25,803 bases of DNA, taken from Clostridium sp. CAG:567 (GTDB lineage: Bacteria > Bacillota > Clostridia > TANB77 > CAG-508). How positions within the stretch are numbered: the stretch's first letter is position 1; the number at the start of each line of letters is the position of its first letter. Positions 1-7,252 of the stretch are shown in pieces. The notes beneath the pieces are model-generated. The model did no database searches, had not been told where the DNA came from, and saw only the letters and a program-made list of their open reading frames with translations. The position numbers and the translations under genes were made by a program. Where the stretch lies: positions 17,362 through 43,164 of the forward strand of contig FR902185.1 in assembly GCA_000437855.1 (NCBI GenBank), in the 5' to 3' direction.

Positions 1-561
1 CAGATTCAAAAAATCGAATTAGAAAAAGAAATTAATTATCTAGAAAGTATAGTTTATGAAATTGAAGTTTCAACATGTATTTCTGATATTTATGCTATAT
101 CAGATGAAGTTAAATCTTCATTTTCTTTACAAAGTAAGAAAAAGCAAAAAAATAGAACTTCGCCTTCTAAATCTAGTAATAATTTAACACTACCAATCAA
201 ATATAATATAAATGGCTTTAATATTTTAGTTGGAAAAAACAACAAACAAAATGATGAATTAACTTTTAAAATAGCTAATAAAGATGACCTTTGGTTTCAT
301 GTTAAAGACTTCCATGGTAGTCATACAATTTTACAAACAAATGGTGTAACTCCATCTCAGGAAATTTTAAACAAATGTGCTGCTATTGCTGCTTTTTATA
401 GTCAAGCTTCTAATTCATCTAATGTTCCTGTAGATTATACTTTAATTAAGTATGTAAAAAAAATCAAAAATTCAAAGCCTGGTATGGTAATATATACAAA
501 TCAAGAAACTATTAACGTACAACCTAATAGCTTTCATAATTTTTTGATACTTCAAAAATAA
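1..561 (+). CDS. rqcH: RqcH/NFACT ribosome quality control protein (C-terminal part)
   Basis: The visible 186 codons are the C-terminal third of an NFACT-family protein (RqcH, older name fibronectin-binding protein FbpA/YloA); the 5' end lies outside the window. A short basic linker (residues about 45-60 of the fragment, KKKQKN followed by serines) precedes the NFACT-R domain, recognisable by the segment DDLWFHVKDFHGSHTIL and by the stretch where several alanines precede YSQAS. In Bacillus, RqcH binds 50S subunits carrying stalled peptidyl-tRNA, recruits tRNA-Ala and adds poly-alanine degrons. The frame is open from base 1 to TAA at 559-561. No U-rich terminator follows on the plus strand; the nearest hairpin (582-608) pairs better on the minus strand. 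The family call is secure; function is by homology. Confidence 0.9.
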   Translation, partial: QIQKIELEKEINYLESIVYEIEVSTCISDIYAISDEVKSSFSLQSKKKQKNRTSPSKSSNNLTLPIKYNINGFNILVGKNNKQNDELTFKIANKDDLWFHVKDFHGSHTILQTNGVTPSQEILNKCAAIAAFYSQASNSSNVPVDYTLIKYVKKIKNSKPGMVIYTNQETINVQPNSFHNFLILQK

Positions 562-570
562 TATCTCCAT

Positions 571-608
571 AAATAAAAATCGGACCACTGCTTTTTAGGC
601 AATGGTCC
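571..608 (-). terminator. Rho-independent terminator of the 91-aa gene
   Basis: Arms 582-591 and 599-608 form a 10-bp stem. Read on the minus strand every position pairs, one as U-G, and the stem is followed by a U-rich run (580-574). Read on the plus strand the same position becomes a C-A mismatch and no U run follows. It therefore ends the leftward transcript of the 91-aa gene, although it could weakly serve rqcH too. Confidence 0.8.
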
Positions 609-613
609 CTCTT

Positions 614-640
614 GTATCACCACCTACTAGGTAGTGATAC
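614..640 (-). other. Second 3' UTR hairpin of the 91-aa gene
   Basis: A near-perfect 27-base palindrome (11-bp arms GTATCACTACC and GGTGGTGATAC on the minus strand, 5-base loop) lies between the stop of the 91-aa gene at 650 and the terminator at 571-608. As with the terminator, the only non-Watson-Crick position is a U-G wobble on the minus strand but a C-A clash on the plus strand. This suggests selection as leftward RNA structure. No U run follows it, so it may stabilise the 3' end or act in regulation. Confidence 0.6.
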
Positions 641-649
641 GTTTGACTG

Positions 650-925
650 TTACATAGTAGTGTAGACCGCGTTGTTGATAACAACACGATCAACCTTAAA
701 TTCTCTGGCAAGTTTTTTGCCGAGCGTTTCAATGCTGATCGTAGCAGCTCTGGTTTCAACACCCACGTTAAGTGTTGATTCCCCTGTCTCCGTTACCGTT
801 ATGGAGCCTCCTCCCCAATAACGGTACGTCGGGACAAGAATGTCCCGAATTCTTGCTTCCTCTTCGGAGCTTAAGCCCCGAAAGGAAATAACTTTTTCCT
901 TGGTCTCCCATATGTAAACCTTCAC
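650..925 (-). CDS. Small hypothetical protein, 91 aa, atypical G+C
   Basis: I do not recognise this protein. It starts with GTG at 923-925, eight bases after a strong AAAGGAGGT at 934-942, and ends with TAA at 650-652. It has no signal peptide or membrane segment. The N-terminal part is charged (SSEEEARIRD), the middle has a glycine turn (WGGG) followed by beta-prone ITVTETGES, and the C-terminal half (residues 60-91) looks like alternating helix and strand. By hand count, three 60-base lines across the gene are about 40%, 47% and 57% G+C, far above the neighbours, and the codons include many C- and G-ending ones. It has its own promoter (957-985) and two 3' hairpins. These are signs of a recently acquired, autonomous gene. 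The coding call is fairly safe; no function is offered. Confidence 0.75.
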   Translation of the reverse strand: MKVYIWETKEKVISFRGLSSEEEARIRDILVPTYRYWGGGSITVTETGESTLNVGVETRAATISIETLGKKLAREFKVDRVVINNAVYTTM

Positions 926-944
926 TTATATATACCTCCTTTAT

Positions 945-964
945 GGTATTATATATATAATACC
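945..964. promoter_or_regulatory. Perfect 20-bp palindrome over the -10/start region
   Basis: GGTATTATATATATAATACC is its own reverse complement. It covers the -10 (957-962) and the expected transcription start of the 91-aa gene and ends two bases before its Shine-Dalgarno. The position is that of an operator for a dimeric repressor. If transcription starts upstream of it, it could also fold at the 5' end of the mRNA. No specific regulator family is implied. Confidence 0.55.
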
Positions 965-985
965 ACATTTAACAATAAAAGTCAA
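957..985 (-). promoter_or_regulatory. Sigma-A type promoter for the 91-aa gene
   Basis: On the minus strand, -35 TTGACT (985-980), a 17-base spacer and -10 TATTAT (962-957) fit the vegetative consensus closely. The start would fall near 950, about 10 bases before the ribosome binding site, so the leader is very short. Confidence 0.75.
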
Positions 986-997
986 AATTTTTTAAGT

Positions 998-1246
998 TCA
1001 ATCATTGTTAATTCCTGTTTTATATTCAATTTCTTCCATGTGAGGAAACATTTCTTTTACTCTTTTAAATGTAATCATCGAATGTCTTGGTTGCGGATTT
1101 TTGTCATGTACAGTTAGTAGTTGTTGTGTATAGCAATTCTCAGATGTTTTAAAAAGCAAATATCTATTTCTAACATAAGTAAAATAGATTTGATATCCAT
1201 CTTCTAAATTTTTATAAAATTCTTCAAAAGTATATTTTCCATCCAT
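998..1246 (-). CDS. Hypothetical protein, 82 aa
   Basis: This is an unrecognised small soluble protein. ATG at 1244-1246 is preceded by AAAGGAA about nine bases upstream, a modest ribosome binding site, and composition matches the A/T-rich neighbours. The sequence is rich in aromatic residues (FEEFYKNLEDGYQIYFTYVRNRYLLF, here in the N-terminal half) and has no signal peptide. It follows ligA by only 32 bases on the same strand, with no hairpin between, so it is probably the last gene of the pgsA-ligA transcript. No terminator with a clear U tract is visible after it; the promoter of the 91-aa gene lies immediately downstream. Confidence 0.65.
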   Translation of the reverse strand: MDGKYTFEEFYKNLEDGYQIYFTYVRNRYLLFKTSENCYTQQLLTVHDKNPQPRHSMITFKRVKEMFPHMEEIEYKTGINND

Positions 1247-1278
1247 ATAATTTATTCCTTTACATCATAGTTAGTCTT

Positions 1279-3273
1279 TTATAGCATTGTTATAAACTCT
1301 TCTTCTGAAATTATTGTTATACCAAGTTCTTGAGCTTTTTTTAGCTTACTTCCCGCATCTTCTCCTGCTAAAACATAGTCTGTTTTCTTTGATACTGATG
1401 ATGATGTTTTTCCTCCCATTTTTTCAATTATTTCACTAGCTTCTTCTCTCGAATAATGTTCTAAGCTTCCTGTTAATACAAATGTTTTTCCCGCAAATTT
1501 TTCATCTTCATTTTCTTGTATTTCTGCTTTCATATTCACATTTGCTTGTTTTAATTTGTTTATTAAGTCTATAGTTTGATCTTGTCTAAAGAATTCATAA
1601 ATTGTATTTGCAGTTATTTCGCCTACATCCTCTATCATTCTCAATTCTTCATAAGTTGCCACAATTAATTTATCCATGTCTTTAAAATATCTTGCTAATG
1701 TTTTTGCCAGTTTTACACCTACATGTCTAATTCCAAGTGAATTTATTACTCTGTATAAGTCTCTTTTTTTGCTTTCTTCAATTGCATTTATTAGATTTTG
1801 CGCAAATTTTTTACCATTTTTCTTTAAAGATGCAACATCATCTATAGTTAACTTATATATATCTGCAATATTAGATATTAGTTTTCTTTCAATCAGCTCG
1901 CCAATAATTGCCTCTCCAAGACCATCTATATCCATTGCATCTTTTGATGCAAAATGAATGATACTTCTATATAATTTAGCTGGGCATTCAATTCCTATAC
2001 ATCTAACAACTGCTTCTCCTTCTTCTCGTACAGCCTCAGCGCCACACACAGGACATATTCTTGGCATCTCAAAGATTTTTTCTGTTCCATCTCTTTTATC
2101 TTTATTTACTCCAACTACTTCTGGAATAACATCTCCAGCCTTTTGAATTATAACTCTATCACCAATTCTAATATCATTCTGCTTAATATAATCTTCATTG
2201 TGAAGAGTAGTTTTTGAAATTTTAGAACCTGCAACATATACTGGATCTAAAATAGCCATCGGGGTAATTGCTCCTGTCCTTCCAACTTGACAAACAATAT
2301 CTTTTAATAATGTTTCTTTTTTCTCAGGAGGATATTTATAAGCCACTGCCCATCTTGGTGTTTTATATGTTGTACCTACTTTTTCTCTTAGTTCTAAATC
2401 ATTAACTTTTACAACTGCACCATCTATTCCAAAATCTAAGCCATTTCGCATTTCACCTATTTTGTTTATTGCATCTCTAACTTCTTGCATATTTTTACAC
2501 AAGATTTTTACAGGATTAACGTTAAATCCTAAACGTTCTAGATATAATAAGCTCTCATAGTGTGTTTTAAATGTAATATCATCACATTTTTGAACATTGA
2601 ACACATAAATATCTAATGGTCTTGATGCTGTTATTTTACTATCTAACTGTCTTAGTGAACCTGCTGCAGCATTTCTAGCATTTGCAAATTGTTCTTGTTC
2701 TTCTAATAGCCTGTCCTCATTTAATTTATCAAAATCTGTTTTTCCAATAAAAACCTCTCCACGTACAGTTATAGATATTGGTTCTTTCAATTCTTTTGGT
2801 ACATGTTTTATTGTAGAGATATTTTGAGTTACATCTTCACCTACTATTCCATTACCACGAGTTGCTCCTCTATATAACTTTCCGTTTCTATATTCAATTG
2901 CTGAAGAAAGTCCATCTATTTTTGTTTCCACTACATAGTCTAACGGCCTTGAAAACTCAATTGCAGCTTTTTGCATTCTTTGGTCAAATTCTTCAACTTC
3001 TTCAAATGTAAATACATCTTGAAGGCTTTGCAAAGGCACTTCATGTGTTACCTTTTCAAAGCCTTTCTTTATAGCTCCTGTTCCAACTCTTTGTGTTGGT
3101 GAATCTTCAGTTATTAATTCTGGGTATTCTTTTTCTATTTGTTTAAGTTCTCTCATAAGCATATCATACTCATAATCGCTAACTACTTGTTCATCATCAA
3201 AATATTTCTTTGTATAGTATTGTAATAAAGGTCTTAACTCTTCTGCTCTTTTTTTCGCTTGTTCAAAATTCAT
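1279..3273 (-). CDS. ligA: NAD-dependent DNA ligase
   Basis: LigA seals nicks during replication and repair using NAD+. The 664-aa length is normal for the family. In order: an Ia NAD-binding domain (about 1-60, with SDYEYD), the adenylation domain with nucleotide-binding motif KIDG (adenylated lysine K118), an OB fold, a four-cysteine zinc finger (about 400-425, starting CPVCG), a helix-hairpin-helix block, and a C-terminal BRCT domain (about 588-664). ATG at 3271-3273 follows AGAGGT at seven bases. It begins 15 bases after the pgsA stop, so the two are very likely co-transcribed. All expected motifs are present and nothing suggests loss of function. Confidence 0.97.
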   Translation of the reverse strand: MNFEQAKKRAEELRPLLQYYTKKYFDDEQVVSDYEYDMLMRELKQIEKEYPELITEDSPTQRVGTGAIKKGFEKVTHEVPLQSLQDVFTFEEVEEFDQRMQKAAIEFSRPLDYVVETKIDGLSSAIEYRNGKLYRGATRGNGIVGEDVTQNISTIKHVPKELKEPISITVRGEVFIGKTDFDKLNEDRLLEEQEQFANARNAAAGSLRQLDSKITASRPLDIYVFNVQKCDDITFKTHYESLLYLERLGFNVNPVKILCKNMQEVRDAINKIGEMRNGLDFGIDGAVVKVNDLELREKVGTTYKTPRWAVAYKYPPEKKETLLKDIVCQVGRTGAITPMAILDPVYVAGSKISKTTLHNEDYIKQNDIRIGDRVIIQKAGDVIPEVVGVNKDKRDGTEKIFEMPRICPVCGAEAVREEGEAVVRCIGIECPAKLYRSIIHFASKDAMDIDGLGEAIIGELIERKLISNIADIYKLTIDDVASLKKNGKKFAQNLINAIEESKKRDLYRVINSLGIRHVGVKLAKTLARYFKDMDKLIVATYEELRMIEDVGEITANTIYEFFRQDQTIDLINKLKQANVNMKAEIQENEDEKFAGKTFVLTGSLEHYSREEASEIIEKMGGKTSSSVSKKTDYVLAGEDAGSKLKKAQELGITIISEEEFITML

Positions 3274-3288
3274 AAATTTACCTCTTCT

Positions 3289-3888
3289 TTACATTGAGCC
3301 TTTAAATAGCTCTTTTCCATTTTTTACATATTCCCATCCTGAGAATATTGTAGCTACTACTGATACACTCATTATTAAAGTAACTAGTAGATTTATTATG
3401 AAGTTATATCCTGATAAATTTCCATTAAAGATTGTTGCGTATGGATTTGGGTCTAAAAAGGCTAAGATAACTGCAATCATTTGTGTCACTGTTTTTAATT
3501 TTCCCCAAACATTTGCTGCTATTACATTTCCATCTTTTTGTACTGCCACAAGTCTATATCCTGAAACTATAAATTCTCTAAATATTACTATTATTGGAAT
3601 CCATGCAGGTAAATGTCCAAATTCCACTAACATAATCATCGCTGCTATGACAACTATTTTGTCTGCAATAGGATCCAAAAATTTTCCAAATGTTGTTATT
3701 TGATTTCTTGATCTTGCAATATATCCATCTAATTTATCTGTTATTGCTGCTATTATAAATATCAGATCAATTAATAAATACGTAATTGGTATTCCACATA
3801 CTTCTCCTTGTATATTAAAAAACGGAATTATAACCATTATTGGTACTAAAATAATTCTCAATATTGTTAATTTATTTGGCAAATTCAT
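3289..3888 (-). CDS. pgsA: CDP-diacylglycerol-glycerol-3-phosphate 3-phosphatidyltransferase
   Basis: PgsA makes phosphatidylglycerol phosphate in the membrane from CDP-diacylglycerol and glycerol 3-phosphate, the committed step to anionic phospholipids. The CDP-alcohol phosphatidyltransferase signature is complete: D51, D54, G55, A58, R59, G68, D72 and D76. Hydrophobic segments span most of the 199 residues, as usual. ATG at 3886-3888 sits five bases after AAGGAGG. Upstream, the xerD terminator hairpin (3913-3942) nearly touches its leader. A TATAAT lies at 3946-3941 but has no good -35, so pgsA may have a weak promoter of its own or depend on read-through. It leads the pgsA-ligA unit. Confidence 0.95.
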   Translation of the reverse strand: MNLPNKLTILRIILVPIMVIIPFFNIQGEVCGIPITYLLIDLIFIIAAITDKLDGYIARSRNQITTFGKFLDPIADKIVVIAAMIMLVEFGHLPAWIPIIVIFREFIVSGYRLVAVQKDGNVIAANVWGKLKTVTQMIAVILAFLDPNPYATIFNGNLSGYNFIINLLVTLIMSVSVVATIFSGWEYVKNGKELFKGSM

Positions 3889-3912
3889 TTTTTCCTCCTT
3901 GAACGTAAAATT

Positions 3913-3942
3913 TAAAAAAATGTACTAATTTTCTTAGTACAT
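3913..3942 (-). terminator. Rho-independent terminator of xerD
   Basis: A perfect 9-bp stem (arms ATGTACTAA and TTAGTACAT, 3920-3928 and 3934-3942, five-base loop) is followed on the minus strand by a run of T (3920-3914). It ends the leftward xerD transcript 58 bases past its stop. Confidence 0.85.
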
Positions 3943-3999
3943 TATATAATATTTATCAATAAAAAATAAATAGGTGCTTTAAAATTTTATATAAAATAT

Positions 4000-4881
4000 T
4001 TATGCTCTTGGATGTGCTTTTTGATATATATCTTTAAGTCCTGAGTCTTGAAATTGCATATAAACTTGTGTTGAAGATATGTCTGAGTGTCCAAGCATTG
4101 TTTGAATAGCTTTTAAGTCAGCACCATTTTGCAACAAATGTGTTGCAAATGAATGTCTTAGCACATGTGGAGTAATGTCTTTTGTTATGTGTGCTTGTTC
4201 TTTATAATATTTTACTATTTTCCAGAATCCTTGTCTTGTTAATCTTTTTCCATTAACATTTACAAATAATGCTTTTTCTCTTTCATTTTTTATTAATATA
4301 GGTCTTGCATCTTCAATATATTCTTTTAATGCACTTAAAGATAATGAACCTAATGGAATGTTTCTTTGTTTTGCTCCTGTTCTACAAATTACATATCCTT
4401 CTTCTATATTAACATTTTCTATATTTAAATTAATAATTTCTGTAACTCTCATTCCTGTTGCATAAGCAAATTCCAACATTGCTTTGTCTCTTGTTCCCTT
4501 CAAGTCAACGTCTTTAGGTTGTTCTAATAATAATTCAACTTCTTGTGCTGTAAGCACACTTGGAATTCTTTTTTCAACTTTTGGTGACTGTACGTCTTCT
4601 GTTGGGTCATTTTTTATTTTTCTATTTCTAATTAAGAATTGATAAAAAGATCTAATAGATGCTAAATTTCTAGATATAGTAGATGATTTTTTTCCTACTT
4701 TTTTTAAATAATTTAGATAGGTTTTTATGTCTTCTTTTGAAACTTTTGTATAATTTATTTGATTTTCTTCTATATAATTTTGGTATTGTATAATATCTCT
4801 TTTGTATGATTGAAGTGTATTATCTGATAATTTTTTTTCGTTTTGTAAAAATTCTAAAAAAAGTTTAATTTGTTTTTCCAT
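4000..4881 (-). CDS. xerD: Tyrosine recombinase XerD
   Basis: XerD-type recombinases resolve chromosome dimers at dif with FtsK. The 293-aa protein has an N-terminal SAM-like core-binding domain (about 1-90) and a C-terminal catalytic domain with R145 (ATGMRVTE), H239-x-x-R242 (PHVLRHSF), H265 (LGHSD) and nucleophile Y274 (TQVYMQF). It ends in HPRA, like Escherichia coli XerD. The beta-hairpin lysine expected in a GKGNKER loop is altered: here the loop reads RTGAKQR, one residue shorter, leaving K171 as the only candidate. ATG follows GGGGAG at eight bases, with a promoter at 4942-4970 and a terminator at 3913-3942, so it is monocistronic. Proximity to spoIIM is recalled from Bacillus. XerC cannot be strictly excluded. 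Confidence 0.9.
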   Translation of the reverse strand: MEKQIKLFLEFLQNEKKLSDNTLQSYKRDIIQYQNYIEENQINYTKVSKEDIKTYLNYLKKVGKKSSTISRNLASIRSFYQFLIRNRKIKNDPTEDVQSPKVEKRIPSVLTAQEVELLLEQPKDVDLKGTRDKAMLEFAYATGMRVTEIINLNIENVNIEEGYVICRTGAKQRNIPLGSLSLSALKEYIEDARPILIKNEREKALFVNVNGKRLTRQGFWKIVKYYKEQAHITKDITPHVLRHSFATHLLQNGADLKAIQTMLGHSDISSTQVYMQFQDSGLKDIYQKAHPRA

Positions 4882-4941
4882 TCTTAGCTCCCCTATCTTG
4901 TATTTTAAATCTTTTAGAACATATTATGTCGATTTACATAA

Positions 4942-4970
4942 GTTATATCAAAATAATTCATAATTGTAAA
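4942..4970 (-). promoter_or_regulatory. Promoter of xerD
   Basis: On the minus strand, TTTACA (4970-4965), a 17-base spacer and TATAAC (4947-4942) lie about 60 bases before the xerD start, in the 122-base gap after spoIIM. One mismatch to consensus in each box. Confidence 0.6.
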
Positions 4971-5003
4971 TAGATTTAAAGAATTTTCTTTAAGTTTTAC
5001 AAA

Positions 5004-5649
5004 TCATAATTTTGTTATAATCAAAAGTAATAAATTTGTCGATAAATATGCTTCTATAATTGACGCTATACAAATTACAATAAATATTATTATTGAAAAT
5101 ATGGTATGTCTTATCAGTTCAAATTTTATATTTTCTTTTCTTTTATCTTTTGTAATTGATTTGTATAGTTTCATTCCACTAACTGCAAGTGCAATTATGC
5201 TTGGTATATATATGAGATTTTGTAATAACATACTAGTTGCAATAAAAATTATTCCCTTCCAATTACCTAACGTACTAATAATCATTGAGATTGTATATCC
5301 AACGCAAAATCCCTTTGCTGTTACTATTCCAATTACTATTGGTATTCCTACAACCGTTGACCCTGTAAACCACATAGTAAAAGCTATTATTGAATTATTT
5401 GCTAACGATAATTTTAAAAGTTCTGTACTTTCAACTTTTTGATTATCTTTTAAAGTACCGTATAGATTTTGTTAAATAATCTTGTGCAACTTGTTTTTGG
5501 CTTTTATCTAAATTATTTACAAATATAACTCCTAAAACAATTCCTATTAGCATTATTATTGAAACAATCATGTAGTATTTTAAATTTTCTCTTAAATGTT
5601 CTTCAATGATTTCTTTTATTTTAAAAGATTTCTTATGTATTTTCCTCAT
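5004..5649 (-). pseudogene. spoIIM: Stage II sporulation protein M, frameshifted
   Basis: SpoIIM is the membrane scaffold that, with SpoIID and SpoIIP, drives peptidoglycan remodelling during forespore engulfment. Two reading frames together match it along its length. The first has the N-terminal cytoplasmic segment, a first membrane helix (IVSIIMLIGIVLGVIFVNNL) and ends at TAA 5443. The second runs on through TLKDNQKV, the conserved FTMWFTGS and IPIVIGIVTAKGF segments and further helices to 5004. Removing one T from the TTTT run at 5467-5470 joins them as YLTNLYGTLKDNQ and gives 214 aa, about the length of Bacillus subtilis SpoIIM. The start at 5649 has GAGG six bases upstream; the earlier ATG at 5685 has no ribosome binding site. 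The break is either a sequencing or assembly indel or a real inactivation. Confidence 0.85.
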
Positions 5650-5725
5650 TCTTATCCTCATTTCATTGTCTGTATTTTTATACATAATGTCTATTCAATA
5701 AAATGATTTTTAGAACTTGGTTATA

Positions 5726-6919
5726 TTAACCTACTGTTAATTTACCATATACGCCTCCGCCTCCGGCTTGAATATTAGCTTTTCCTTCTCTTGCTGCAAT
5801 TATCATTTTTGCAACCTTTTCTCCAACTACAGCTTCAATATCATCTTCTGATAATTTGTGTAAAATATTCATTTCCGTTTCAAAGTTGTTTAATAATTTA
5901 TCTATTGTTTTGCTTCCTAATCCAGGAATAAATGTTAATGGTACTTGGTAAATATATGGTGGCCTATTTGCCGGGCTTATACTCTTTTCTTTGTCTCTAA
6001 TAGCTACTATTCTGTCCAGCACACCCATTGTAATGTTTGTTCCGTGACATTCAGGACATTCAAATATTGGTGGCATTCCTTCTATAGGTTTATCACACTT
6101 TTCGCAATATGTTCTGTGATATTTTCCTAGTTTTGGATCAAGTCCATAATTACAAACAATTTTTCTTCCATCTTCATTTTTTAAAGCTTTTAGCAATTCT
6201 TTAAATGATATATCATCTACAAGTATTTTATTATACTCTCTCGCGATCTTAGGTAAAGAATGTGCATCAGAATTTGTAACAAAAGTTCTTGTTTCAAGTT
6301 CTGATATTTGGTCAGCTAGTTCTGTATCAGCGCTAAGTCCTAGCTCTATAGCAAATATTTTGTTAAATTTTTCCTTAAATATTCTTTCTAATCTGCTTGT
6401 ACAATTTCCATAAAAACTTTTATGTGGTGTAAATGCATGAGCAGGTATTAATACTCCATTATATTTTTCTACAATATCAATTAATTCATAAGCAGACAAA
6501 CATGCTCTTTGAGAACTTAATGTTATATTCTTTATATATTTGCTCATTTCCTTTGAGAATCCTTTAATGTCCTCTAGTTTAGGAAAGTAGCATAAGTTAT
6601 GTGCACTTCCGGTTTTTCCATCATCATTTATTTCAGATGTCTCTATTTCGCTACCTAAAATTATACATACTTTATCTTTATATATAATTCCTCCATCCTT
6701 GATTTCATAAGCTTCTCCAGTTTTTAAAAAGTTTTCAATATCTTCAATAACATAAGGTGAAGCACAATCTATAATGCCTACTATTTGTATTCCTTTTCTT
6801 TCAGCACATTCTTTTGCAATATTTGCAAAATTTAAACTTCTTGCAGCTGTTATTTTTATAGGTTTTCCATTTTCACTTCTACCTATATGTACATGTAAAT
6901 CGGCAAACATTTCTTGCAT
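5726..6919 (-). CDS. Endonuclease Q-type PHP-domain protein (YqxK family)
   Basis: The N-terminal PHP phosphoesterase domain carries metal-binding motifs DLHVH (H9, H11 from the chosen start), a histidine in AHNLCYF, PAHAF, and NSDAH (D218, H220). A four-cysteine zinc ribbon follows (C272, C275, C288, C291), then a C-terminal helix-hairpin-helix-like region (FIPGLGSKTIDKLL). This is the layout of endonuclease Q, which nicks DNA 5' of deaminated bases, and of Bacillus YqxK. ATG at 6919 is chosen because GGAGGT lies seven bases before it. A start at 6934 would put that ribosome binding site inside the gene and has none of its own. It ends 76 bases before spoIIM. The family is fairly sure; the activity is inferred. 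Confidence 0.82.
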   Translation of the reverse strand: MQEMFADLHVHIGRSENGKPIKITAARSLNFANIAKECAERKGIQIVGIIDCASPYVIEDIENFLKTGEAYEIKDGGIIYKDKVCIILGSEIETSEINDDGKTGSAHNLCYFPKLEDIKGFSKEMSKYIKNITLSSQRACLSAYELIDIVEKYNGVLIPAHAFTPHKSFYGNCTSRLERIFKEKFNKIFAIELGLSADTELADQISELETRTFVTNSDAHSLPKIAREYNKILVDDISFKELLKALKNEDGRKIVCNYGLDPKLGKYHRTYCEKCDKPIEGMPPIFECPECHGTNITMGVLDRIVAIRDKEKSISPANRPPYIYQVPLTFIPGLGSKTIDKLLNNFETEMNILHKLSEDDIEAVVGEKVAKMIIAAREGKANIQAGGGGVYGKLTVG

Positions 6920-6953
6920 TTTCAATACCTCCATTTTAATTTAAAATTTACTC

Positions 6954-6990
6954 AAAAAAAGATTGGTATATACAGCCAATCTCTTTTTTT
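6954..6990. terminator. Bidirectional-looking hairpin terminator
   Basis: Stem AGATTGG/CCAATCT (6960-6966 and 6976-6982) has A runs before it and T runs after it on both strands. On the minus strand it ends the transcript of the two small genes at 7013-7788. The U tract there (6959-6954) is uninterrupted, so leftward use is favoured. Confidence 0.85.
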
Positions 6991-7012
6991 AGCTATTTTA
7001 TCTTAAGTAACC

Positions 7013-7252
7013 TTAATCTCCTATTTCACGATTCATCTCTTTACGTATATCTCCACCTGTTACTATAGTATTTTTATTATCCTCATGTGCTGTTGTTTGC
7101 TCTTCTACTAAGTGTGCTTTGTATGCTTGAATTGCTTCATTAACATTTCTTTTTATTACCACTATGTCTTTTATAGCTGTAATATCATCATTACCACTTA
7201 TCACATTTATTCTGTTTGCAACATATTGAATAGCTCCTTGTAATTGACTCAT
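7013..7252 (-). CDS. Hypothetical protein, 79 aa, coupled to upstream gene
   Basis: I do not recognise this small hydrophilic protein. It is likely helical (MSQLQGAIQYVANRINVI; NVNEAIQAYKAHLVEEQ) with a polar C-terminus. Its ATG overlaps the stop of the upstream gene by four bases (ATGA, 7249-7252), and AGGAGGTG for its start lies inside the last codons of that gene. The two are therefore translationally coupled and probably act together. A strong terminator follows 23 bases after the stop. Confidence 0.7.
   Translation of the reverse strand: MSQLQGAIQYVANRINVISGNDDITAIKDIVVIKRNVNEAIQAYKAHLVEEQTTAHEDNKNTIVTGGDIRKEMNREIGD

Noticed and set aside
768..968. 66-aa frame on the minus strand overlapping the 91-aa gene
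   Set aside because: It lies in another frame of the cassette, starts inside the promoter and palindrome, and has no ribosome binding site; the 91-aa frame has a consensus one.
926..1000. Terminator after the 82-aa gene
   Set aside because: The minus-strand sequence after its stop is A/T-rich but shows no hairpin with a U tract; it is used as the promoter of the next gene.
4960..5003. Terminator after spoIIM (TTAAAGAA/TTCTTTAA pair, 4976-4995)
   Set aside because: The stem is A/T-only and is not followed by a U run on the minus strand.
5443..5475. Programmed +1 frameshift in spoIIM
   Set aside because: No recognisable slippery site or stimulatory structure, and SpoIIM is not known to use one; an indel in the TTTT run explains it. 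Kept open in the findings.
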